A stretch of DNA of 64,000 nt from Streptomyces sp. MJM8645 (GCF_001625365.1 NZ_LJJF01000001.1:6436501-6500500), one strand, 5' to 3'. Shown: positions 48,533 to 56,386, counted from the stretch's first letter. Numbers and translations are program-made. Notes: generated from the letters alone by a model not told the origin.

Positions 48533-49012
48533 ATGGAGCCCGAGAACGCGCCGACGGAACCCGAGTACCTGAGCCTGGCCGAGGTGGAGGCGATCGCCCG
48601 CCGCGCGCACGAGGGGCAGGTCGACAAGAACGGCCACCCGTACGGCGAGCACATCGCGGCGGTCGCGCACGGGACGGCCGCGCGCGGTGGCAGCGACGCC
48701 CAGATCGCGGCGGGTTGGCTGCACGACACCGTCGAGGACGACCGGCTGAGCCGGGAGTGGCTGGCGGGGGCCGCGCTGCCGGGGGCCACCAAGACGATCG
48801 TGGACGCGCTCACCCGCCGCCCCGACGAGCCGGTCGAGGCGTACACCGCGCGGGTCCTGGCCACGCCGGGCGCGCTGCTGGTCAAGCGGGCCGACCTCGC
48901 CCACAACTCGGACCCGGCCCGGCTGGCCGCGCTGGACGCCGCCACCGCCGAGCGGTTGGCCGCCAAGTACGCGCGGATGCGGGAACTGCTCGGGCTCACC
49001 GGCGAGCTCTGA
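48533..49012 (+). CDS. small HD-domain (p)ppGpp hydrolase-like protein
   Basis: A 159-residue single-domain HD hydrolase. ARRAHEGQVDKNGHPYGEHI has the first metal His, AAGWLHDTVEDD is the HDxxED motif typical of SpoT/MESH1 alarmone hydrolases, and LLVKRADLAHNSDPARL has the ND-like metal Asp. It contains no synthetase or regulatory domain, so it looks like a small alarmone hydrolase, though other nucleotides could be hydrolysed. TACGAT (48521-48526) ends 6 nt before ATG 48533, so the mRNA is probably leaderless. Confidence 0.8.
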   Translation: MEPENAPTEPEYLSLAEVEAIARRAHEGQVDKNGHPYGEHIAAVAHGTAARGGSDAQIAAGWLHDTVEDDRLSREWLAGAALPGATKTIVDALTRRPDEPVEAYTARVLATPGALLVKRADLAHNSDPARLAALDAATAERLAAKYARMRELLGLTGEL

Positions 49013-49087
49013 GCGGCGAGCCGGGGCGCGGGCTGGGCGAACGGCGGGAGGCGCCGCGCGACCTGCGAGAGGTGTGCGCGAACCACG

Positions 49088-49129
49088 AGAGGGCCCGGGC
49101 CACGCGGATCGCGCGGGCCCGGGCCCTCT
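49088..49129. terminator. bidirectional terminator
   Basis: AGAGGGCCCGGGCC (49088-49101) and GGCCCGGGCCCTCT (49116-49129), a perfect 14-bp stem with a 14-nt loop, between the convergent HD hydrolase and transglycosylase genes. Confidence 0.8.
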
Positions 49130-49219
49130 GGGGTCACCCCGGTGATCCCTGTCCGACCCCCGGGGTGAGGGGGGAGTGGTCAGGATGCGGGTGGAGTCCG
49201 GTGAGCCGAGGTGGTCGGC

Positions 49220-49615
49220 TTAGTACCAGTGGTTGGCCTGCCAGAAGTTCCAGGCGGCGTTCGGGCTGCCGTAGCGGGTGTTCATGTAGTCCAGCGCCCA
49301 CTTGATCTGGGTGGTCGCGTTGGTCTTCCAGTCGGAGCCGTGCGTCGCCATCTTGGAGCCCGGCAGCGCCTGGGCCAGGCCGTACGCGCCCGAGCTGGCG
49401 TTGGTCGCGGTCACGTTCCAGCTGGACTCGTGGGCGATGATCTGGCTGAAGGAGGCCAGCTGGTTCGCCGGGACGATCTGGGCGGCCACGGCCTGCGGGG
49501 ACAGGGTGGCGGCGTTCGCGGTGGCGGGCAGCACACCCGCGCCCAGGGCGGTCAGACCGGCGGCGCCGGCGAGGATCGCGGCGGAAGTGCGCATACGGAG
49601 CTTGAAAGTGGGCAT
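49220..49615 (-). CDS. secreted lytic transglycosylase-like protein
   Basis: A 131-residue secreted protein with a signal peptide ending ATANA near residue 35. The mature part is a short SLT-like domain: IIAHESSWNVTATNASSGAY with the catalytic Glu, GLAQALPGSKM, and IKWALDYMNTRYGSPNAAWN with FWQANHWY at the end, as in the resuscitation-promoting/aggregation-factor-like transglycosylases of actinobacteria. It should cut glycan strands of peptidoglycan. The ATG at 49615 has TGAGG about 12 nt upstream. The upstream region is long (530 bp) and holds inverted repeats. I looked for the c-di-AMP riboswitch there and did not find it. Confidence 0.85.
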   Translation of the reverse strand: MPTFKLRMRTSAAILAGAAGLTALGAGVLPATANAATLSPQAVAAQIVPANQLASFSQIIAHESSWNVTATNASSGAYGLAQALPGSKMATHGSDWKTNATTQIKWALDYMNTRYGSPNAAWNFWQANHWY

Positions 49616-50145
49616 CTAGAACAGGACCTCAATCAGGTTGGGCCGGGTCACGCCCCGCCTTGGACCACGGCCGGACAGGGGCCGAAACGATCGTGGGGCG
49701 TGACCTGGCAGTAAGTCGCTACCGGCGGGACAGGTGCCGGTGCGGCTGACGACTGAGCCATTGTTGGCATGCCGGATCGGGCGCCGCCAAGACCCCCTTG
49801 TTACGACCCCCGGTCGTACGGGGGGCGGCCGCCGTGGATTCGAAGGGCCGGCTGCGCGGGGCGCGCCGACCGGTCGTGACCTGTGCGAACACCCCGTCGG
49901 CAGGCTGTGGCGCGGGTGCCCGGAAGCTGCCACTATCGCCCGTCGTGGACCGCATTCCGGTGTGAGCGCACTCACCGTTTGGGCCGCTGCGGCCGTCACC
50001 CGCCGGTCTGCGGCCGGCACGTTGGGTACAGACGATCTCGCCCCCGTTGAGACCGGCGCCACACCCGCTGGGGCCCGGGGGAGACCGTCGGGCTGCGGCG
50101 GAGATCGACGGCCCCCACCAGGGGTTCAGCGGCGGTCGCCGACGT
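49616..50145 (-). other. 530-bp gene-free upstream region with inverted repeats
   Basis: Open frames here have no domain or ribosome site. Three inverted repeats stand out: GGTCACGCCCC/GGGGCGTGACC (49646-49656 and 49695-49705), TACGACC-CCC-GGTCGTA (49802-49818), and GTGAG-CGCA-CTCAC (49962-49975). They may be a leader hairpin and operators of the transglycosylase gene. Confidence 0.45.
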
Positions 50146-51789
50146 TCAGCGGAGATCGCCGAGGCGGCGGTGACGCAGTGCCCGCGCCGCGAGGCGGTCC
50201 GGCTCCGGCAGCGCCGCCAGCCCGCCGAGCGCGGCACCGACCGCCCGTCCGAGCCGTGCGCAGAACGCCTCCGGCTCGTCCGCCGCGTCCGGCCGCTCCT
50301 CGACCACCTCGTCCACCAGCCCGACCTCCGCCAGGTGGCCCGCGCCGATGCCCTGGGAGCGGGCCAGCTCGGCGGCGTGCCCGCCGTCCCGGTGGACGAT
50401 CGCGGACGCGCCCTCCGGCGGCAGTGGCGCCAGCCAGGCGTGCCCGGCGGCGAGCACCCGGTCGGCCGGGAGCAGCGCCAGCGCGCCGCCGCCCGAGCCC
50501 TGGCCGAGCAGCACAGCCAGGACGGGCGTGCGCAGCGCCAGCAGGGTGGTCAGGCAGTGCGCGATCTCGACCGCGATCCCGTCCAGCTCGGCCTGCGCGG
50601 ACAGTTCGGCCCCGGCCGTGTCCACGACCGTGACCAGTGGCAGCCCCAGCTGCTCCGCGACCCGCGCGGTGCGCCGGACGGCCCGCAGGTCGGCGGCGGT
50701 GAACGGGCGCTCGTGCTCCGGGGTCTGCCGCTGCTGGCCGACCACCAGCACCGGCCGACCCCCGAGGACGGCGAGGGCGCGGACCAGCGCGCCGTCCCGC
50801 CCGCCGGGGGCGTCCAGCAGCACCAGTTCCTCGGCGGTGTGGCGCAGCAGCTCGCGGGTGCCCGGGCGGTCGGGGCGACGGGTGCGGCGCACGGAATCCC
50901 AGGCGTCGGGGCGTTCGGCGGTCTCGTCGGCGGTTTTGTCGGGGGTGTGGTCGGGGGTGTGGTCGGGGGTGTGGTCGGGGCCGGGGCCGGGAGCGCCGGT
51001 GCCGCCGGCGTCGGCGCTGCCCGGGGCGGGCGCGGTGGTGGCGAGCACGGCGAGCGTGCGGCGGACCAGCTCGCGCAGCTCCTGCGGCGGCACGACGGCG
51101 TCCACCAGGCCGCGCCCGGCGAGCGTCTCCGCCCGCTGCACGTCCGGGGGCAGTTCCACGCCGCGCAGCTCCTCGTACACGCGCGGGCCGAGGAAGCCGA
51201 GCCGGGCGCCCGGCTCGGCGAACACCAGCTGGCCGAGCGTGCCCCAGGAGGCGAAGACCCCGCCCATGGTCGGGTTCCGTAGATAGGTGAGATAGGGGAG
51301 ACCGGCCGCGCGGTGCGCCTGGACAGCGGCGGTGATCCGCAGCATGCACAGGAAGGCCGCCGACCCCTCCTGCATGCGCGTCCCGCCGGAGACGGGCAGG
51401 GCGAGCAGCGGCAGCCGCTCGGCGGTGGCGCGCTCGACGGCGCGGGTGATCCGCTCGGCGGTGGCGACGCCGATCGAGCCGCCGAGGAAGCCGAACTCGG
51501 AGGCGACCAGCGCCACCGGTCGCCCGCCGACCAGGCCGGCACCGGTGAGGACGGCCTCGTCGAGACCGGTGCGTGCGCGGGCCCGGTCGAGTGAGGCGCG
51601 GTAGCCGGGGTCGGCGGGCGGGCCTGCGGGCGGGTCGGTCGGCGGGTCGTCCCAGCCCTGGAAGGCGCCCGGGTCGACCAGCAGTCCGATCAGCTGCCGC
51701 GCGGTCAGCGGCGCGCCCGTGCCCGTTCCCGCACTCGGGCTCGGGTGCGCTCCCGCGCCCGTTCCCGTGCCCGTTGTCCCCGTGTTCAT
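50146..51789 (-). CDS. fused acyl-CoA carboxylase carboxyltransferase (beta-alpha)
   Basis: A 547-residue carboxyltransferase with both crotonase-like halves in one chain. The beta-like half (about 25-260) shows VALVASEFGFLGGSIGVATA, LPLLALPVSGGTRMQEGSA and TYLRNPTMGGVFASWGTLG. The alpha-like half (about 320-545) shows GRPVLVVGQQRQ, LVTVVDTAGAELSAQAELDG and VLLGQGSGGGALALLPADRV. It lacks the CxxC zinc finger of AccD. A linker of PDHT repeats is encoded by a 12-bp tandem repeat. It would transfer carboxyl from biotin to an acyl-CoA. No biotin carboxylase or carrier gene is nearby. I start at ATG 51789. Confidence 0.82.
   Translation of the reverse strand: MNTGTTGTGTGAGAHPSPSAGTGTGAPLTARQLIGLLVDPGAFQGWDDPPTDPPAGPPADPGYRASLDRARARTGLDEAVLTGAGLVGGRPVALVASEFGFLGGSIGVATAERITRAVERATAERLPLLALPVSGGTRMQEGSAAFLCMLRITAAVQAHRAAGLPYLTYLRNPTMGGVFASWGTLGQLVFAEPGARLGFLGPRVYEELRGVELPPDVQRAETLAGRGLVDAVVPPQELRELVRRTLAVLATTAPAPGSADAGGTGAPGPGPDHTPDHTPDHTPDKTADETAERPDAWDSVRRTRRPDRPGTRELLRHTAEELVLLDAPGGRDGALVRALAVLGGRPVLVVGQQRQTPEHERPFTAADLRAVRRTARVAEQLGLPLVTVVDTAGAELSAQAELDGIAVEIAHCLTTLLALRTPVLAVLLGQGSGGGALALLPADRVLAAGHAWLAPLPPEGASAIVHRDGGHAAELARSQGIGAGHLAEVGLVDEVVEERPDAADEPEAFCARLGRAVGAALGGLAALPEPDRLAARALRHRRLGDLR
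50940..50982. repeat. 12-bp tandem repeat in the carboxyltransferase linker
   Basis: GTGTGGTCGGGG recurs with exact 12-bp spacing (GTGTGG at 50945, 50957 and 50969) and encodes the PDHT-PDHT-PDHT linker on the minus strand. Confidence 0.85.
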
Positions 51790-52080
51790 GCCCACCCCGT
51801 CAGCGGTCGTTCCGGCCCGACATGATCCGTCACTCTATGCGGCGCGACTGGAGCGGGGAGCGAACGTGAGGAAGCTGTGAGGAGGCCGACAGCGGTCAGG
51901 TCGCTAGTTCGACGGCGGTCGACCCATGGGGTGTCCGGGCGGTTCGTGGACGGCTCCGGCGGGGCTCGGGCCGGGGTCGGGATACGGCTCAAGTCGCTGG
52001 TCAGGCAAGTGAGTTACCCGTCGGTTAATAGTTTGTCGCAGGGCTTCCGGAGTTGTCGGTGGCTGGTCACACTGGTGGAC
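51790..52080. other. divergent promoter region carboxyltransferase/RNase
   Basis: A 291-bp spacer. An AT-richer patch at 52008-52040 (AGTGAGTTACCCGTCGGTTA, then ATAGTTTGTC) probably holds the RNase promoter, and GGTGGAC precedes its ATG. Otherwise I see only GC-rich filler. Confidence 0.45.
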
Positions 52081-52473
52081 ATGACCCGCACTCTACGCGC
52101 GTGGAAGACCCGCGCTGCCGCCGTCACCGCCGTCGCCCTGATGACCCTCGCGCCCGTCGCCGTCGCCACCGAGGCGCACGCCGACGTGAGCGGCACGGTG
52201 TGTCTGTCCACCCTCCCGCCCGAGGCGACCGACACCCTCAACCTGATCGCCACCGACGGGCCGTTCCCGTACTCCCAGGACGGCGTCGTGTTCCAGAACA
52301 GGGAGCACGTCCTGCCCGGCCAGTCCTACGGCTACTACCACGAGTACACCGTCATCACGCCCGGTGCCCCGACCCGCGGCACCCGCCGGATCATCACCGG
52401 CCAGGCGACCCAGGAGGACTACTACACCGGTGACCACTACGTCACGTTCTCGCTGATCGACCAGGGCTGCTGA
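52081..52473 (+). CDS. secreted guanyl-specific ribonuclease (RNase Sa type)
   Basis: A 130-residue precursor: a 34-residue signal peptide ending EAHA, then a 96-residue mature enzyme beginning DVSGTVCLS. In mature numbering the catalytic Glu54 (YYHEYTV), Arg69 (GTRRIITG) and His85 (TGDHYVTF) are all present, as is the Cys7-Cys96 pair. The enzyme cuts RNA after G through a 2',3'-cyclic phosphate, outside the cell. Compared from memory with RNase Sa of S. aureofaciens it differs at about eight of 96 positions. No barstar-like inhibitor is in the window. ATG 52081 is the only sensible start. Confidence 0.95.
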   Translation: MTRTLRAWKTRAAAVTAVALMTLAPVAVATEAHADVSGTVCLSTLPPEATDTLNLIATDGPFPYSQDGVVFQNREHVLPGQSYGYYHEYTVITPGAPTRGTRRIITGQATQEDYYTGDHYVTFSLIDQGC

Positions 52474-52493
52474 CACGCGCCCCACGCCCCTCC

Positions 52494-52523
52494 CGGCCCC
52501 GGCGCACGTCTCCGCCGGGGCCG
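52494..52523. terminator. bidirectional terminator RNase/MOSC
   Basis: CGGCCCCGGCG (52494-52504) and CGCCGGGGCCG (52513-52523), a perfect 11-bp stem with an 8-nt loop between convergent genes. Confidence 0.75.
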
Positions 52524-52581
52524 CCGGGCCCGCAGGAACGCCAGGGGCGACCCCCGCCCCGGCGGCCCGCCGCGACCGGCC

Positions 52582-53400
52582 TCAGAGCTCGGACGGCCCC
52601 CAGGCGTCCACCACCAGCTCGTCCCCGACCCGCAGCGTGCCGGGCCGCAGCACAGCGAACTTGCTGCCGAACGCGACCCCGCCGCCCGCCGCCCGGCGGT
52701 AGCCGGCCAGCGTCCGCAGCGGCTCCGGACCGGCCTTGGCGCCCGTCGACTGGTCGACCAGCGTCACCGAGCAGCGGATCGCGAGCTTGGCGTAGGCCAG
52801 CTCGGCGCCGCCCACGGTGATCCGGCGGGTCAGGTCCTCGGTGTGCGGTTCGTCCCAGCCGTCCACCACCACGTTCGGGCGGAACCGGTCCACCGACATG
52901 GGGAGTTCGCCGCTCAGCGCGTTGAAGCGCTCCAGCGACGCACGGGACAGCAGGTGCACCGCGCAGCTGTCGGCGTAGCCGGACGTGCCCGGTACCAGCC
53001 CGTCGGACACCCGGTCGTGCTCCGGCGGCACCCGGACCAGCCGGCTGCGGACACCCAGCACCCCGGACAGCCAGCCGGCCACCTCCTCGCCCTGGTCGAT
53101 CCCGAAGAACGGGGCGCCGAACAGCTGCACCGCCCGGCGCGGACCCTCGGTGTCCACGGTGACGGTCACCGGCTCCACGCCCGGGGCGTCGAGCGTCAGC
53201 CGGCGGCCGTCCTCCCCGACCGTCGGGCGGACCGTGGCCAGGAGGCGGTCCCGGCGCTGGGAACGGAACACCCCGTCCTCGTCCACCACCATGAACGCCC
53301 GGTCGTGGGCCAGCCCCGCCGGAGTCAGCTCCGCGCGCGCCACCTCGACCCCGGCACACCCCTTCACCGGGTAGTACCGCAACTCCACCACTTCGGCCAT
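52582..53400 (-). CDS. MOSC domain-containing protein
   Basis: A 272-residue protein with an N-terminal MOSC_N beta-barrel (VVELRYYPVKGCAGVEVARA, LAHDRAFMVVDEDG) and a C-terminal MOSC domain (about 150-270) with FRPNVVVDGWDEP and LAIRCSVTLVDQSTG, where the Cys is the usual molybdenum ligand. Relatives such as mARC, YcbX and YiiM reduce N-hydroxylated compounds using molybdenum cofactor. It lacks the ferredoxin domain of YcbX, so a separate electron donor would be needed. The ATG at 53400 is divergent from a TetR gene that may control it. Confidence 0.87.
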   Translation of the reverse strand: MAEVVELRYYPVKGCAGVEVARAELTPAGLAHDRAFMVVDEDGVFRSQRRDRLLATVRPTVGEDGRRLTLDAPGVEPVTVTVDTEGPRRAVQLFGAPFFGIDQGEEVAGWLSGVLGVRSRLVRVPPEHDRVSDGLVPGTSGYADSCAVHLLSRASLERFNALSGELPMSVDRFRPNVVVDGWDEPHTEDLTRRITVGGAELAYAKLAIRCSVTLVDQSTGAKAGPEPLRTLAGYRRAAGGGVAFGSKFAVLRPGTLRVGDELVVDAWGPSEL

Positions 53401-53535
53401 GGCCGCCCCCTCGACTCACCGCAGCCCCTCGCGGGCCGCCGCGGACCCCGTGCGGAATCAACGCCTCCGTAGGGTAGTTGACCGCCCCCCGACCGCCGCC
53501 CGACCGCCCGCCCCCGGGATTGCTAGGGTCGGGAC

Positions 53536-54207
53536 ATGGCACCGAGCAGCGCGAACCCCCCGGGACGGCTCCGGCGCGACGCCCAGCGCAACCGCGATCT
53601 GCTGCTCGCCGCCGCCCGCGGCATGTTCTCCCGGCACGGCCTCGACGTCCCGCTGGACCAGATCGCCAAGGAGGCCGGCGTCGGCAACGCCACCCTCTAC
53701 CGCCACTTCCCGACCCGTGAGGCGCTGATCGGCGAGGTGTTCGCCGACGCCGCCGTCGGCCTGGCCGGGGCCGGTGAGGAAGCCCTCGCCGCCGCGGACG
53801 CCTGGACCGCCCTCGAACGCTACTTCGAGCGCATCTTCGAACTCGTCGCCGCGGACCGGGGCATCAACGACCTCGTCACCCAGGCCATCCCCACCATCCC
53901 CGGCATGATCGAGATCAGCCGCCGGAACGCCGCCACCGTCGGCGCCCTCATCGCCCGCGCCCAGGACCAGGGCACCATGCGGCGCGACGTGGTCGCCATG
54001 GACCTGCTCTTCCTGCTCGGCCCGCTCTGCCGCGCCCTGCCCGCCACCACCGACCTGCGCCCCGACCTCTGGCGCCGCTACCTCGCCCTGCTCCTCGACG
54101 GCTTCCGCGCCCAGGCCATCCACCCGCTGCCCGTCCCCCCGATCGGCGAGGAACACCTCGACCGGATGTTCGCCGACCTCTGGGAAGCCGAACCACCCGG
54201 GGCGTAG
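53536..54207 (+). CDS. TetR family transcriptional regulator
   Basis: A 223-residue TetR protein. The N-terminal helix-turn-helix is LDVPLDQIAKEAGVGNATLY with RHFPTREALIGEVF, after which an all-helical ligand domain follows. Residues such as RRDVVAMDLLFLLGPLCRAL are typical of the SCO-type TetR_C domain common in Streptomyces. TAGGGT (53524-53529) ends 6 nt before ATG 53536, so the mRNA is probably leaderless. Divergent from the MOSC gene with 135 bp between, it may regulate that gene and itself. Confidence 0.87.
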   Translation: MAPSSANPPGRLRRDAQRNRDLLLAAARGMFSRHGLDVPLDQIAKEAGVGNATLYRHFPTREALIGEVFADAAVGLAGAGEEALAAADAWTALERYFERIFELVAADRGINDLVTQAIPTIPGMIEISRRNAATVGALIARAQDQGTMRRDVVAMDLLFLLGPLCRALPATTDLRPDLWRRYLALLLDGFRAQAIHPLPVPPIGEEHLDRMFADLWEAEPPGA

Positions 54208-54373
54208 GCGAGCTGCTTCACGCCGTAGCGGCCCCGGAGCATCAGGGACACGTACGGAACGCCCGCGCGCGCGTCAGAGGCGTGTCAACGGGCGCCGGAG
54301 GTACGGTGCCGGCCCGCTTTGCTGGAGGACGACAGCACGGCACGGCGGTACGGACCGAGAGGCGGGGCGAACC

Positions 54374-54931
54374 ATGGCGGACAGCGAGATATCCGGCGCG
54401 GACGAGGCAGCGGAGCGGGCCGACCGCGCGGGCCGGATCGTCGTCGGCGTCAGCGGCTCGCTCGGCAGCCTCGCCGCCCTCCACCACGCCGTCGCCGAAG
54501 CCCACCGCACCGACGCCGAGGTCCTCGCCCTCCTCTGCTGGACCTCACCCGGCGAAGAGATCGGCTACCGCCGCACACCCTGCCCGGCCGCCATCACCGC
54601 AGGCCGCGACGCCGCCGTCGCCCGGCTCCGGCAAGCCCTCGACGAGGCCTTCGCCGGCCGCTACGCCGGAGTCCGGCTGCGCTGCCAGGCCGTCCGCGGC
54701 GACACCGGACACACCCTGGTCCGCTTCGCCGACCACCCCGACGACCTGCTCGTCCTCGGCGCCGGCAGCAGCCGCGGCTGCCTCTCCCGCGCGTTGCGCC
54801 CCTCCGTCGCCGCCTACTGCGTCCGGCACGCGAGCTGCCCCGTCCTGGCCGTCCCCCGGCCGCCGCTGCAGCGCGACCTGGAGGCCATGGAACGCGGCCA
54901 CGGCCTGCGCTCCCTCGTCGGGGGGCGGTAG
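54374..54931 (+). CDS. universal stress protein
   Basis: A 185-residue single UspA domain. RIVVGVSGSLGSLAALHHAV is the first strand and helix, and LLVLGAGSSRGCLSRALRPS plus SVAAYCVRHASCPVLAVP form the nucleotide-binding G-2x-G-9x-G(S/T)-like region, here GAGSSRG, slightly altered. A Glu/Ala-rich N-terminal tail of about 20 residues and a C-terminal tail are extra. Such proteins bind ATP and act in hypoxia or stress survival. The ATG at 54374 is preceded by a weak ribosome site (GGCGGGGCG). Confidence 0.85.
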   Translation: MADSEISGADEAAERADRAGRIVVGVSGSLGSLAALHHAVAEAHRTDAEVLALLCWTSPGEEIGYRRTPCPAAITAGRDAAVARLRQALDEAFAGRYAGVRLRCQAVRGDTGHTLVRFADHPDDLLVLGAGSSRGCLSRALRPSVAAYCVRHASCPVLAVPRPPLQRDLEAMERGHGLRSLVGGR

Positions 54932-54976
54932 GCCGCGCCCGCCCGCGGCGCCGCCCACCTACGACAGCTCGCCCAC

Positions 54977-55699
54977 CTACGACAGCCCGGCCGCCTCGGC
55001 GAGGACGGCGGCGGTCCGGCGGCCGGCGCGCAGCACGGTTTCGGTGGTGGTGGGGAGGCAGCGGTCGGCGCCGGCGTCGTACACGGTCATGACGACGCCC
55101 GCGTGGTCGGTGGCGGGTTCGAGAACCCGTACCGCCGACCTCTGCTTTGCCAGAGCAGCGCTCAGTTGCCGGGTGTGCTCGATGTCCAGCACCCCGTCCT
55201 CCGTGCCGTGGACCAGCCAGAGCGGGACGGGGGAGGGCTGCTCGGCCAGCAGGTCGAGGGGGGCGTCCCCGGTGGTGATCGCCGGGCGGGCGTAGCTGGA
55301 GGCGATGCCGACGGCGGCGATGGGACGCTGCTCGGCGGGGGTGCCCGGGTGAGTGGCCACGGCTATGGCCTCCCGGCCGCCCAGCGACCAGCCGGCCAGG
55401 ACCAGGCGGTCCGGGTCCCCGCCGTACGCGGCGGCGGTGCGGCGGGCGTGGGCGAGCGAGGCGAGCAGTTCGGCGCGGCCGCCGTCCGGCAGGTCGGAGC
55501 GCCAGTCCGGGACGAGCACCAGCAGGCCGAGCCCGGCGGCCTCCCGGGCGAGCGGCCGCAGCACGTCGCGCTCGTCAGGGCCCCGGCCGTGCCACAGCAG
55601 TACGACGGGCGCGGGCCCGACGGTGCCGGCGGGCGGGCGGTGCACGTCCATCAGCCGCCCGTCGGCGTACGGGATGGCCTCGGGTTGAGCGCTCGTCAT
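54977..55699 (-). CDS. alpha/beta hydrolase (dienelactone hydrolase-like)
   Basis: A 240-residue alpha/beta hydrolase. PAPVVLLWHGRGPDERDVLR is the oxyanion strand, VLVPDWRSD the second, LVLAGWSLGGREAIAVATHP the nucleophile Ser elbow, and LWLVHGTEDGVL and ATDHAGVVM the Asp and His parts. It is likely an esterase or lactonase of unknown substrate. I start at ATG 55699 with GGAGG upstream. The frame from 55732 would enter the first promoter of the repeat array. It is transcribed away from the tandem RNA array, which begins 18 bp upstream of its start. Confidence 0.82.
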   Translation of the reverse strand: MTSAQPEAIPYADGRLMDVHRPPAGTVGPAPVVLLWHGRGPDERDVLRPLAREAAGLGLLVLVPDWRSDLPDGGRAELLASLAHARRTAAAYGGDPDRLVLAGWSLGGREAIAVATHPGTPAEQRPIAAVGIASSYARPAITTGDAPLDLLAEQPSPVPLWLVHGTEDGVLDIEHTRQLSAALAKQRSAVRVLEPATDHAGVVMTVYDAGADRCLPTTTETVLRAGRRTAAVLAEAAGLS

Positions 55700-55716
55700 G
55701 CGGGGTTCGCCTCCGG

Positions 55717-55746
55717 TTCGGTGCCTGATCACGGAGCTGGTACTGT
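55717..55746 (+). promoter_or_regulatory. promoter of sRNA copy 1
   Basis: TTCGGT (55717-55722) and TACTGT (55741-55746) are 18 bp apart. The same boxes recur 211 bp apart (TATTGT at 55952, 56163 and 56374). Upstream of copy 1 the surrounding sequence is unrelated, and only GGTTCGGTG and GCTGGTAYTGT are kept. Confidence 0.75.
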
Positions 55747-55753
55747 ACTTCTC

Positions 55754-55907
55754 GTCGCGAGGGAGATGATTCCTCGTCAGGCGTCAGTGGTGCTACCAGA
55801 GCACGTCCTACTTTCAGTAGGAAGAGTCCGTGCGATCCGGGCCTGGCGCTCCAATTGTCGGACGGGGTCCGGTGCCTTTCAAAGGGTGCCGGGCCTTGTT
55901 TGCTTTT
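55754..55907 (+). ncRNA. predicted small RNA, copy 1
   Basis: About 154 nt from 7-8 nt after the -10 box to the end of the U-tract. Predicted helices: CGAGGGA/TTCCTCG (55758-55776), GTGCT/AGCAC (55790-55804), TCCTAC/GTAGGA (55806-55822), with GCACG (55801-55805) and CGTGC (55829-55833) as an alternative closing helix, and a 13-bp terminator stem (55866-55895) followed by TTGTTTGCTTTT. I do not recognise the RNA family. Confidence 0.7.
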
Positions 55908-55964
55908 GGGGTGCGGGTTGGCGGGGGTTCGGTGTGTGGCTGTGGGGCTGGTATTGTTCTGGGT

Positions 55965-56118
55965 GTCGCGAGGGAGATGATTCCTCGTCAGGCGTCAGTG
56001 GTGCTACCAGAGCACGTCCTACTTTCAGTAGGAAGAGTCCGTGCGATCCGGGCCTGGCGCTCCAATTGTCGGATGAGGTCCGGTGCCTTTCAAAGGGTGC
56101 CGGGCCTTGTTTGCTTTT
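55965..56118 (+). ncRNA. predicted small RNA, copy 2
   Basis: Same layout as copy 1 with its own promoter (TTCGGT at 55928, TATTGT at 55952). It differs in the hairpin before the terminator, CGGATGAGGTCCG in place of CGGACGGGGTCCG, a change that keeps the stem as a G-U wobble. Confidence 0.7.
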
Positions 56119-56175
56119 GGGGTGCGGGTTGGCGGGGGTTCGGTGTGTGGCTGTGGGGCTGGTATTGTTCTGGGT

Positions 56176-56329
56176 GTCGCGAGGGAGATGATTCCTCGTC
56201 AGGCGTCAGTGGTGCTACCAGAGCACGTCCTACTTTCAGTAGGAAGAGTCCGTGCGATCCGGGCCTGGCGCTCCAATTGTCGGACGGGGTCCGGTGCCTT
56301 TCAAAGGGTGCCGGGCCTTGTTTGCTTTT
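56176..56329 (+). ncRNA. predicted small RNA, copy 3
   Basis: Identical to copy 1 across the RNA body as far as I can read. Its promoter boxes are at 56139 (TTCGGT) and 56163 (TATTGT). Confidence 0.7.
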
Positions 56330-56386
56330 GGGGTGCGGGTTGGCGGGGGTTCGGTGTGTGGCTGTGGGGCTGGTATTGTTCTGGGT

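Noticed and set aside
49616..49990. c-di-AMP riboswitch upstream of the transglycosylase
   Set aside because: I searched the minus strand for the conserved GGGGAC, GAACCCG and GTGAAGCCGC-like blocks and none is present.
49616..50062. 148-codon minus-strand frame upstream of the transglycosylase
   Set aside because: Composition is Arg/Pro/Ser-rich as in chance frames, there is no domain, and it overlaps several inverted repeats.
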